A DNA stretch of 25,745 nt, taken from positions 1 to 25,745 of the forward strand of contig DATELY010000121.1 of assembly GCA_035276085.1 (NCBI GenBank), written 5' to 3'. This stretch comes from DATELY01 sp035276085. Lineage in GTDB: Bacteria > Pseudomonadota > Gammaproteobacteria > Steroidobacterales > Steroidobacteraceae. Numbering within the stretch: the stretch's first letter is position 1; every line of letters begins with the position of its first letter. Both the position numbers and the translations under genes were made by a program. Below the pieces are notes generated by a model, which saw only the letters and a list, made by a program, of their open reading frames with translations, searched no databases and was not told where the DNA came from. Below are positions 15,874 to 23,800 of the stretch, in pieces.

Positions 15874-16356
15874 ATGCCTTCCTTCGACGTCGTCTCCGAG
15901 CTCAATGAACACGAAGTCTCCAACGCAGTCGACCAAGCCAACCGCGAAGTCGGCACACGCTTCGACTTCAAAGGCACAAATTCGAAGTTCGAGTTGAAGG
16001 ACCTGGTCGTGACATTGAGCGCGCCAGCCGACTTTCAGCTCAAACAGATGATGGACATCCTGAACCTGAAGCTGTCGAAACGCGGCATCGACCTCGCCTG
16101 TTTGAAAGTCGATGAGCCCGTCGTCACGGGTCAGACTGCGAAACAGATCGTGACGTTACGCCAAGGCATCGAGACGGAGCTCGGGAAGAAGATTCAGCGG
16201 TTGATCAAGGATTCCAAGCTGAAGGTGCAGGCGGCCATGCAGGACAAGCAAGTGCGCGTGACGGGAAAGAGTCGCGATGACTTGCAGTCGGCGATTGCGT
16301 TGATTCGTGGGGCGAAGCTGGAGATGCCGTTTCAGTTCGTTAATTTCAGGGATTGA
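15874..16356 (+). CDS. yajQ: YajQ family nucleotide-binding protein
   Basis: This 160-residue protein has the typical YajQ length and start, MPSFDVVSELNEHEV. It contains TRFDFKG, the LKQMMDILNLKLSKRGID block and the ending MPFQFVNFRD, and has two ferredoxin-like alpha/beta subdomains. Homologues in Xanthomonas and Pseudomonas bind cyclic di-GMP and affect transcription and virulence. Whether this one does is inference. A GGAG ribosome binding site lies 7 nt before the ATG. It follows tex by 59 nt on the same strand. Confidence 0.96.
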   Translation: MPSFDVVSELNEHEVSNAVDQANREVGTRFDFKGTNSKFELKDLVVTLSAPADFQLKQMMDILNLKLSKRGIDLACLKVDEPVVTGQTAKQIVTLRQGIETELGKKIQRLIKDSKLKVQAAMQDKQVRVTGKSRDDLQSAIALIRGAKLEMPFQFVNFRD

Positions 16357-16420
16357 GGTTGCACTCAGAGCTTGCCCCCACCCTGTCCCCGTGCAACCAC
16401 GTCCCTGTGTCACTCTCCAG

Positions 16421-16440
16421 CCAGTGCATCCATGCACTGG
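16421..16440. terminator. Perfect inverted repeat behind yajQ
   Basis: CCAGTGCAT (16421-16429) and ATGCACTGG (16432-16440) are exact complements across two bases, 64 nt behind the yajQ stop. The stem could end transcription of the tex/yajQ side, but no T-run follows, so the function is uncertain. Confidence 0.4.
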
Positions 16441-16451
16441 CGCTGCGCCGG

Positions 16452-16476
16452 GCAACGACACATTTAGTGTCGTTGC
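16452..16476. terminator. Stem-loop between convergent yajQ and NADH dehydrogenase genes
   Basis: GCAACGACAC (16452-16461) and GTGTCGTTGC (16467-16476) form a perfect 10-bp stem with a 5-nt loop ATTTA. The right arm abuts the TAA of the minus-strand gene at 16477. It fits a bidirectional terminator between convergent genes, although there is no strong T-run on either side. Confidence 0.6.
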
Positions 16477-17802
16477 TTAAGACTCCGGCTCGCCCCCCGC
16501 TACGCTCGCGCTACGCAAGGGAGGGGACGCCTGCTCCGACGCCTTTCCATCCTCATACGACCGCCATTCCTTCGGCACGATGAGCCGGGCACCGCGGCCG
16601 AAGGTGAAGTAGGACCAGCCCCACTGCACGAGCACCGAGAGACGATTGCGAAATCCACTGAGGAAATAGATGTGGACCAGCAGCCACATCCACCAGGCGA
16701 AACGACCCTTGAATTTGTGACCGTAGATCTCTGCGATCGCGCGAGCGCGGCCGATGGTCGCCATCTGACCTTTGTCGTGATAGTGGAATCGAGGGCGCGG
16801 ACGGTTCGCGAGATCCGCCAGCACGGCTGACCCGACGTAGCGCCCCTGTTGCACGGCCACGGCACCGATGCCTGGCAGCGGCGCGCCGCTCTCATCCTTC
16901 GCGAAGGCCAGATCGCCCGCCACGAATACTTCGCGATGTCCTGGAATCGTGAAGTCGGATCCCACGATGACGCGCCCTGCCTTGTCGAGGGGCACACCCA
17001 ACGTTGCGGCGATCGGCGCAGCACGCACACCCGCCGCCCACAACACCGTGCTCGCGGCGATGTCTTCCGTGCCGACGCGCACGCCTTCCTCGTCGATGTT
17101 GGTGACGCGCGCATGCGTCCAGACCTGCACACCGAGCGACTCCAGATCACGCATCGCACGCGCAGCCAGGTCCTCGTCGAACCCCATCAGTATGCGCGGG
17201 CCGGCTTCGATCAACATGACACGGGTCTGGCGCGGATCGATCGTGCGGAAATCGCGCGCGAGCGTGTAGCGGCTCATCTCACCGATGGCACCCGCAAGCT
17301 CGACACCGGTCGGACCGCCACCCACGACGACGAACGTCAGATACGGACGGCGCCGCTCCGGCAACGGCTCGCGCTCGGCGGCTTCGAACGCCTCGAGCAC
17401 ACGACGGCGGATCTCCGTGGCCTGCGAGAGATTCTTCAGGCCCGGTGCATACGGCTCCCACTCTTCGTGTCCGAAGTAGGTGTGCTGGGCACCGCATGCC
17501 AGCAGCAGGTAGTCATAGGCATGCTCGGCGTGATCCGTGATCAGACATGCCCGGTCGAGACTCACGCGCAAAGCGTGTTCTTTCAGCACTCGCACGTTCG
17601 CTGCGTGCGTGAACAAACTGCGAATGGGCGTCGCGATATCGGCCGGACTCAACCCGGCCATCGCGACCTGATACAACAGCGGTTGAAACAGGTGGTGATT
17701 CTCGCGATCGATGAGCGTCACCTGCACGTCACGCACCCGGCTCAAGGTCTTTGCAGCGTTGAGACCCGCAAATCCCGCACCCGCGATGACGACTGTCTTC
17801 AC
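16477..17802 (-). CDS. ndh: Type II NADH dehydrogenase (NDH-2)
   Basis: This 441-residue flavoprotein has an FAD-binding GAGFAGL motif at its N-terminus and the NDH-2 hallmark NHHLFQPLLYQVA. An NAD-binding GGGPTGVELAG lies near residue 160 and FVAGDLA near 300. A C-terminal aromatic-rich segment (WWMWLLVHIYFLSGFRNR) should tether it to the inner membrane. It passes electrons from NADH to quinone without pumping protons. The GTG start at 17802 is chosen because GGAG lies 5 nt upstream and the Rossmann strand follows directly. The frame is open upstream through the NUDIX gene. The last 20 or so codons coincide with a G/C-rich repeat-like sequence. The NUDIX gene lies 23 nt upstream, probably in the same transcript. 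Confidence 0.94.
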   Translation of the reverse strand: MKTVVIAGAGFAGLNAAKTLSRVRDVQVTLIDRENHHLFQPLLYQVAMAGLSPADIATPIRSLFTHAANVRVLKEHALRVSLDRACLITDHAEHAYDYLLLACGAQHTYFGHEEWEPYAPGLKNLSQATEIRRRVLEAFEAAEREPLPERRRPYLTFVVVGGGPTGVELAGAIGEMSRYTLARDFRTIDPRQTRVMLIEAGPRILMGFDEDLAARAMRDLESLGVQVWTHARVTNIDEEGVRVGTEDIAASTVLWAAGVRAAPIAATLGVPLDKAGRVIVGSDFTIPGHREVFVAGDLAFAKDESGAPLPGIGAVAVQQGRYVGSAVLADLANRPRPRFHYHDKGQMATIGRARAIAEIYGHKFKGRFAWWMWLLVHIYFLSGFRNRLSVLVQWGWSYFTFGRGARLIVPKEWRSYEDGKASEQASPPLRSASVAGGEPES

Positions 17803-17825
17803 GTCCTCTCCGCTCAGTGACTGGA

Positions 17826-18254
17826 CTAACTCGGCTCCAATTCCAGCAGACCCGCTGCCCATTCGAGCACGGGCGCTACGCGAGGCGAGACCAGCTTCAT
17901 GGCCGTGGAATAGTCCACCCACCGATACTCGTTGTGTTCGGCACGTCCCAACTCTGCGATGACGGGCAGCGAGACGGCTTCCGTGGTCGTGCGTGCGAGG
18001 TAGTAACGCGCCACCTTGCCGCGACTGTAGGGACCTGTTTGCGTGTACTGCTCGCCCCACGCGAAGATGAGATCCTCGATCAAGGTTTCTTCCTTCACTT
18101 CGCGAATCGCCGCAGTCAACGGCTCTTCACCCGGCTCGACCATGCCTTTGGGGAAATCCCAATGATTGTAGGCACGCAGCAGCAGGAACGACCAATCGCG
18201 TGCGGAGCGCACGACCACAACACCGGCAGAGAGTCTGGTGACGCGAGGCGGCAT
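17826..18254 (-). CDS. NUDIX hydrolase (Ap4A-hydrolase-like)
   Basis: From the ATG at 18254 the protein has 142 residues. The Nudix box runs from G37 to I59 (GX5EX7REUXEEXGU), with the catalytic R51-E52 and E55-E56 present. The canonical glycine is replaced by Leu58. HWDFPKG ahead of the box and the YTQTGPYSRG region resemble diadenosine tetraphosphate hydrolases, which cut nucleotide polyphosphates. An in-frame ATG at 18293 is possible, but a TAATAT box just upstream of it in mRNA sense would place the transcript start inside that extension, which favours 18254. Neither start has a clear ribosome binding site. It is divergent from oxyR and lies 23 nt upstream of the NADH dehydrogenase gene. 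Confidence 0.88.
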   Translation of the reverse strand: MPPRVTRLSAGVVVVRSARDWSFLLLRAYNHWDFPKGMVEPGEEPLTAAIREVKEETLIEDLIFAWGEQYTQTGPYSRGKVARYYLARTTTEAVSLPVIAELGRAEHNEYRWVDYSTAMKLVSPRVAPVLEWAAGLLELEPS

Positions 18255-18322
18255 GGATTGAAGAATAGCAGTGCGTCTCCGGGCGCACGCCATATTAGGC
18301 GAATCGATCAGTAGTTTCTCAC

Positions 18323-18341
18323 CAATAGACGTCGGCTATTG
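18323..18341. promoter_or_regulatory. LysR-type operator, candidate OxyR site
   Basis: CAATAG (18323-18328) and CTATTG (18336-18341) are exact complements separated by 7 nt. This fits the LysR T-N11-A form and the OxyR half-site pattern ATAG-N7-CTAT. It lies 22 nt before the oxyR ATG in the gap with the divergent NUDIX gene, where OxyR autoregulation is expected. A second ATAG-N7-CTAT motif at the usual 22-nt spacing was not found. Confidence 0.6.
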
Positions 18342-18363
18342 CGCCGGTTTACCATCGGCGGTC

Positions 18364-19257
18364 ATGAACCTGCGCGATCTTCGCTACCTCGTCGCCCTCG
18401 CCGACACGTGTCACTTCGGACGCGCCGCGGAACGCTGTTTCGTGAGTCAGCCGACGTTGTCGGCGCAGATCAAGAAGCTCGAGGACTACCTCGGCGTGAA
18501 GTTGATCGAGCGACAACCCCGTCGCGTTGCGCTCACCGAAGCGGGAACCCGCATCGTGCCCATTGCCCGCCGGATACTGCAGGACAGCGATCAACTCGTG
18601 TCGGTGGCCAAGGACGACCGCGAGCCCTTGGCCGGCCGGCTCAAGATGGCACTGATTCCGACGATCGGTCCGTATCTGCTGCCGCTCGTCACGCGCAAGC
18701 TGCGCAAAGAGCTGCCGAAGCTGCAGCTGCTCTTGTACGAATATCAAACCGAGCCGCTGCTCGAGAAGTTGCGCAGTGGCGCGATCGATTTTGGCGTGCT
18801 CGCATTGCCGGTTCCCATGGACGGCCTCGAGTGCGAACCGCTCTACGAAGAAGACTTCACACTCGCGGTGCCGCCGACGCATTCGCTCGCGAAGAAGGCG
18901 AGCGTCAAACCTGACGATCTCACCGGCGAGAACCTGCTGTTGCTCGAAGATGGTCATTGCTTGCGCGACCAGGCACTCGAGGTGTGCAGCCGCGTCGATG
19001 TGCGCGAGAACGTCGACTATCGCGCGACCAGTTTGGAAACCTTGCGCCAGATGGTGGCAGCGGGTGCGGGTGTGACGCTCTTGCCGGAGCTCGCCACCCG
19101 TGGACCGTTCGGTTCGGGTCAGGGACTGGCCGTGAAGAACTTCGCGCGTCCGGTGCCCTCGCGTCACGTCGGCGCGGTGTGGCGCAAGAGCTCGACACGA
19201 ACGGAGGCAATCCGCGCCGTGTGTCGTGTCATCCGCAATGTAGTGAGCGAGCGATGA
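18364..19257 (+). CDS. oxyR: Hydrogen peroxide-sensing LysR-type regulator OxyR
   Basis: The protein has 297 residues. An N-terminal winged helix-turn-helix (1-65, RAAERCFVSQPTLSAQIKKLE) precedes the effector-binding domain. The redox pair is at exactly the E. coli positions, Cys199 in DGHC and Cys208 after LRDQALEV. It is followed by the conserved ATSLETLRQMVAAGAGVTLLPELA. Peroxide should oxidise the pair to a disulfide and switch the protein to activate defence genes. The ATG at 18364 gives the standard MNLRDLRYL start. The upstream in-frame extension is not family-like. Its TGA overlaps the ATG of the copper chaperone gene, so both are probably translated together. Confidence 0.96.
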   Translation: MNLRDLRYLVALADTCHFGRAAERCFVSQPTLSAQIKKLEDYLGVKLIERQPRRVALTEAGTRIVPIARRILQDSDQLVSVAKDDREPLAGRLKMALIPTIGPYLLPLVTRKLRKELPKLQLLLYEYQTEPLLEKLRSGAIDFGVLALPVPMDGLECEPLYEEDFTLAVPPTHSLAKKASVKPDDLTGENLLLLEDGHCLRDQALEVCSRVDVRENVDYRATSLETLRQMVAAGAGVTLLPELATRGPFGSGQGLAVKNFARPVPSRHVGAVWRKSSTRTEAIRAVCRVIRNVVSER

Positions 19258-19700
19258 AACACCGGTTGTCCCTTCCTGCTGCAGCGCTGTTGGTCACCTT
19301 CATCGGCTGCCTGGCCGGCGCGTATGCGTCGAACTCAGATGTCCGTATCGCAAACGCCTGGGCCAGTCCCACTCCGCCCGGCATCACGGTGGGTGCGGCC
19401 TACATGAGCCTCGTTACGAGTGCGACGGACCGGCTCGTTGGCGCCAGCTCGCCCATCGCCGAGCGGGTGGAGCTGCATTCGATGACCATGGACGGCGGCT
19501 TGATGCGCATGCGGCCCTTGCGGGAGCTCGCATTGCCGGCGGGCAAGACGGTCGAGCTGAGCCCCTCCGGAACGCACTTCATGCTGCTGGGGCTCAAGCA
19601 GCCCTTGAAGGCGGGAACTCAGTTTCAACTGCAATTGAAGTTCGAGCATGCCGGTGCGCGCAGCGTTGCAGTGCAGGTCCGAGCGCAACCGACGAGCTGA
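19254..19700 (+). CDS. Periplasmic PCuAC-type copper chaperone
   Basis: This 148-residue protein has an N-terminal signal peptide (cleavage probably after AYA near residue 26). It has the exact copper-binding signature of the family: His75-X10-Met86-X21-His108-X-Met110. Such proteins carry Cu(I) in the periplasm, commonly for assembly of the CuA site of cytochrome oxidase. No SCO or oxidase gene is visible here. The ATG overlaps the oxyR stop (ATGA). Linkage to a peroxide regulator would make sense because free copper feeds Fenton-type chemistry, but this is inference. Confidence 0.94.
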   Translation: MKHRLSLPAAALLVTFIGCLAGAYASNSDVRIANAWASPTPPGITVGAAYMSLVTSATDRLVGASSPIAERVELHSMTMDGGLMRMRPLRELALPAGKTVELSPSGTHFMLLGLKQPLKAGTQFQLQLKFEHAGARSVAVQVRAQPTS

Positions 19701-19720
19701 CCTTCCATAACGCCGGACGC

Positions 19721-19790
19721 GGCTGGCTGGCTTGCTGGTCGGCTGCCCAGAAAGCGGGAGCACCTTCTGGCCAGCAAGCCAGCCGACTAG
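19721..19790. repeat. Modular hairpin element, 8-nt class, copy A3
   Basis: The left arm is CTGGCTTG (19727), CTGGTCGG (19735), CTGCCCAG (19743). The right arm is CTGGCCAG (19767), CAAGCCAG (19775), CCGACTAG (19783). The last two are complements of CTGGCTTG and of CTAGTCGG. The word order is the same left to right on both sides instead of mirrored. The apical stem has one mismatch and a loop of about 14 nt. It starts 20 nt behind the copper chaperone stop. Between 19791 and 19925 I see only a minor CTGGCTG/AGCCAG stem. Confidence 0.85.
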
Positions 19791-19925
19791 GAGCTGGCTG
19801 CTACAGCCAGGTCTCACCCACACGCTCTCAAGGGTGCGGCCCCTCGTGTCGATACCTCCATCAGGCGCATGTGCGTCGCTCAGGTGGCGGCCGGGCTCGC
19901 GTGAGCTTCCGGAAATCGAGGATTG

Positions 19926-20771
19926 GTGGGTGCCCGTAGACGACAACAATGGCTGCGCTGTGTCGGTGTGAGCGTCGCGCTCTGCGTGTCGAGCTGCGGT
20001 GGTGGCGGCGGCAGTGAGTCCGGTGACAGCGCGCCCGCGAGCATTCCGGTATCCCAACGCCCCACCTCCCTCACGGATCTGCAGATTGCGGAGCTCGTGT
20101 ATGCCGGTTCGCCGCGCACACCGGCTGACTTCCATGCGGACGCCGCGCCCGCTTCGTACGCGTACGTCAACACGTCTCACTTGAAGAACACCGACATCGC
20201 GACCGTGCCGGCCGATGCGGCTCAGTACGAGTTGTGCAGCGACGACTGGAACGAAGCACTCGCGTGGTCGGAAGAGGCACAGCAGCGCTCGGGTGCGTAT
20301 GCGGATCTCATGGCAACGGATGAGAACGAGCGCTATTTCGAGTTCGGCCGTGTTCGCAGCAGCGAACCGGACCGGTATTTGCGCGGCCGCGTATTCAAGT
20401 GCGCGTATCTCGAACGGGCGACGAGCAACCTGCGTCAGCAGGCTGGAAGCGCGGGCGTGTTGAAGAGCACGCCGACCGACGCGGAATCGTTGCGGCTCTT
20501 GAGCGAGTACCTGTGGCAGTTCACGACTTACAACAACTACGGGCACACGGTGCTCAGCAGCACGGGTGAGGCACTGAGCAGCTCGTTGCGACACACGTTA
20601 CTGATCGCAAATCTGGAGGCCGCGGGTACGACCAGCACATGCGATCGCATCGTGGTGGAAGCATGGCGTCATGATGCGGTGACGGTCACCGGAGAGCTCA
20701 CTCGCAGCGTGGAGGAGTTGTGGAGTTTTGGCGCGAGGGAGGTGAGTGGGGCGGTGGAGTTGTGTGAGTAA
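19926..20771 (+). CDS. Unrecognised lipoprotein
   Basis: This protein of about 281 residues belongs to no family I recognise. The N-terminus is basic (ARRRQQ), then hydrophobic, ending in a lipobox-like V-S-S-C (Cys24) followed by five glycines and a polar linker, so export and lipid anchoring are likely. The rest looks alpha-helical and acidic, rich in Glu, Ala and Tyr. Four cysteines (in ELCSDD, VFKCAY, TSTCDR and the final VELCE) could form disulfides. The GTG at 19926 is the best start available. A TTG directly before it is also possible and both have a poor ribosome binding site. An in-frame TGA at 19902 limits extension. Base composition matches its neighbours. It stands alone between two hairpin elements and ends with a double stop (TAA TAG). 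Confidence 0.75.
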   Translation: MGARRRQQWLRCVGVSVALCVSSCGGGGGSESGDSAPASIPVSQRPTSLTDLQIAELVYAGSPRTPADFHADAAPASYAYVNTSHLKNTDIATVPADAAQYELCSDDWNEALAWSEEAQQRSGAYADLMATDENERYFEFGRVRSSEPDRYLRGRVFKCAYLERATSNLRQQAGSAGVLKSTPTDAESLRLLSEYLWQFTTYNNYGHTVLSSTGEALSSSLRHTLLIANLEAAGTTSTCDRIVVEAWRHDAVTVTGELTRSVEELWSFGAREVSGAVELCE

Positions 20772-20773
20772 TA

Positions 20774-20850
20774 GGCAACGGCTAACGGGTTACGGGTTAC
20801 GGCCAGAACACAGCCCCGCACTCTGGCCGTAAGCTGTTGGCCGTTGGCCG
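20774..20850. repeat. Modular hairpin element, 7-nt class, copy B2
   Basis: The left arm is GGCAAC, GGCTAAC (20780), GGGTTAC (20787), GGGTTAC (20794), GGCCAGA (20801). The right arm is TCTGGCC (20822), GTAAGCT (20829), GTTGGCC (20836), GTTGGCC (20843). ACGGCCAGA/TCTGGCCGT is a perfect 9-bp apical stem with a 14-nt loop. It fills the gap between two convergent genes and is well placed to act as a bidirectional terminator. Confidence 0.8.
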
Positions 20851-20857
20851 CTGACTC

Positions 20858-23800
20858 TCACTGTTGCTCGCGCCGTGGCCTCAGCCGGTCCAGCGATAGA
20901 TCCTTGAACGTGTCCTGATCCGCTTTCATGCGGAATTTCAGATACGGTCCCTGGGCGGTGTAGCGGCTCGCTTCGAAGTCCGTGTCGCGGAATCCCTGGA
21001 CGTTGTAGCCGAGCGATATCCAGACGTTGCGTGCGATCGTCCAGCCGAGGTCCAGGCCGACCGCGTAATCGCTGACGTCGGCCTGCCAGGAGTTCAGCAG
21101 CGTGCCGTGCAAGCCGATGTCGAAGCGCGAGCTGAGGTCGCGGCGCACATCGAAGCCATACAGGTCCGACAGGCCGTCGTAGCGCTCGCCGTCGAACGTG
21201 CTACGGACGTAGCGCGCGCCGAATTGCAGCCCGAGCTGCAGGCTGCGATCGAGCTGCCAATTCGCATTCAAGTTGTTCACGATGCGCGCCGATTCGTAGC
21301 GACCGAGGGCGTCGTCGCGCGCTTCGTCTTTCAGATCGAGCCGATCGAGCACGATCCAGCGGCTGTCGACGGGACGATAGGCCCACGAGAGATCGATCTC
21401 GGCGCCGGTCGTATCGCTGCCTTCCTCCATCGTGCTGTCGAACAGCTGGGTGGCGAGCGAGAACGCATGACCGTCGATGGGCTCGCGATAGAAGCCACCG
21501 GCGAATACCCAGCGCTCCTCTTCGTCCGCATCGCGTCGCTCCAGGCGCGAGGTCACGGTCCACGTTTCGCTGCGATACGTCGCGCCCGCGAAGGTTGCGA
21601 CGAAGTCGCCGTTCAAGGAGCCGGAGGCCAGCGGCGCATTCGCATTGAGTTGCTCGAACCGAGCTCCGCTGACCGTGCGGCTTTGGTCCACACCGAAGTC
21701 CAGCGCCCACCGCTCGCTCACTTGCCAGCCCTGAATGAGCCCCAGCTGGGCGAAGGTTCGCGGGCCGTACTCGGATGCCTGTTGATTCAAGCTCGTGGAG
21801 AGCTGCGCTCGATCCCACGGCGTCGTGCGGACGCCGACGCGTGTCATGTCCACCTCCAGATCGCGACCCTTGGCGTGCTCGTACTCCGTGAAGACGCTGG
21901 TTGCAGCACTCCAGTGATACTCGACGCCGACGAGACTGCGCGCGGGGAAATCGGAGCTCGCATCGTTGCTCGCGATCGCAAAGTCCTGCGCGGCCTTCAA
22001 CGTGATGCGATCCTTGAACAGGTCCAGCGTGCCGTTGACGAAGCCTTGTTCGGATTTCGCCGTGCCTGCGGCGAGGCCAGCGTCGGCGACGTGCCGCGCG
22101 CCGGCACCGAGGGTGTAATCGGCGGTTTCGCGCCGCACCTCAGCGCTCACGAGCTCTCGCTGCGCGTCGGTCTGCAGCATGTCTTGCTGAAACGCCTCGC
22201 CGCGCAACAGCCACCTGTCGGCAATCTTGTAGATGCCGTCCACGCCGACCTTGCGCGTGCCGGCTTCGGTGGAGAGCTGCTGGCCGACACCGAAGCCGGT
22301 CTCCTGTTCGCGCACGTAGGCACGGGCATCGAGTCGTTCGGTCACGTGCGCCATTTCGGCCAGATACGCATCCGCCCGCTCGGTTTGGGACGGATCGTCC
22401 GATTCGCTGCGCGCGACCTCGGCTTTCAGTTCGGTTGCCGAACCGATCTGCCAGCGCAGGTCCGTGCCCATGAGCTGCGTAGCGCCTGTCGTCGCACCTT
22501 GATTGATGTAACTGGCGCCCACTTCCACCGCGTCCTCCGCCAGCTTCAGCGCCGTGCGCCCGCCCGCGGTCACCTCGCGCTTGCCGCCCGTCAGCACTTC
22601 GTAGTCGGCGATGATGAACACCGGGTTGAAGTTCGCATCGCGGCTCGGCACGGGCTGCTTGAAGAACAGCGTGCCGTTCAAGTAGTCGATGCTGTAGTCG
22701 AGATGCCGCGTGAGCGTGCGGCTGTCGACGACCACCTCCGTGCGGATGCGATCGCGCGTCTCGATGCGGATCTTGTCCGAGTTCACGATCAATGGACGGC
22801 GCGAGAGGCGGTACAAGCCCGAGGTGCCATCACCGCGCAACTCGTCCTGAACATAGCCTTGATCGGATTCGGCTGCGAACGCGGTGTAGCCGACGTGCTC
22901 ACCCGCGTAATCCGATTTGAAACCCGTGAACGTACGGCTGTAGCGCGTCAGCTCGGTAACGGTGAGTCCCGTTTCATAGTCGCCAAACAGCGCCGCGAAC
23001 TGGCGGCGTTCCAGTTTCAGGAACAGCTTGCGCGCGGTTGCGGCTTCGAAGCGTTGCTCGGTCGCATCGCCGTACAGCGTATAGAAGCGATCCGGCTCTA
23101 CGACGCCCAGCAAACGCTGCTTGGCCGCTTCGCGATCGCGATCGGAATCGTAGGCAAGCGTGAGCAGGTACTCGCCCTTGATCGCACCCTTGGCAAAGAG
23201 CGCGACGCGGCCATTGTCTCGATAGCCGTCTTCCGCGCCGGCGGCCTCTGCCGCCTGCAGGTGATCGGAGATCGTCTTGTAAGCCGCTGTTCCTTCCGCC
23301 ACGCCGACCAGAATCCAATCGCGCGCCGCGGGCTCCAGCCACACACGAATCTCCTGCTGCTGACGTTCGTTGAAGCGCAGATGCACGAGCGCGTACCCTG
23401 CCTGCGTCGTCGGCTCCAACTCCAATCGCGCGATGCCGTCGCTACCGACTTCGAATGTCGGTTCGCGCGGACCGACGGCGACGAGCTGATTCTCGGTCAA
23501 CGACTCCACTTCCCATTGCGAGCGATACGGCGCCCCGATACTCCAGGCGCCCAGCGTGCCGGGGCGTGCGGGTTTGCCATAGGCGTCGAACAACTTCAGC
23601 GCGATCACGGGCCTGCGTTGACCGTCCGCGCTCAAGGTGGATTCCTCGCGCACCAGCTCCGCACGGACGGCACCGCCCGCATAGTGCACGTGCCGTGTGA
23701 TTCGTAACGGCTCCGCCGCTCCCGCTTCATGGACGATCGCGATGAGCTCGTTGTCGCCGTCGGCGAGATCGAGACCGCGCCATCGGCTCACTGCCGCCGT

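Noticed and set aside
17803..18060. N-terminal extension of the NADH dehydrogenase frame
   Set aside because: It overlaps the NUDIX gene in another frame, whereas the GTG at 17802 has a good ribosome binding site directly before the Rossmann fold.
18302..18362. Second OxyR half-site pair flanking the palindrome
   Set aside because: Positions 22 nt on either side do not match ATAG-N7-CTAT.
21107..23707. Long plus-strand open frame of about 866 codons opposite the surface-protein gene
   Set aside because: High-GC antisense shadow. The minus-strand frame has recognisable domains, while the plus frame is a low-likelihood mix of Arg, Ala and Glu with no motif.
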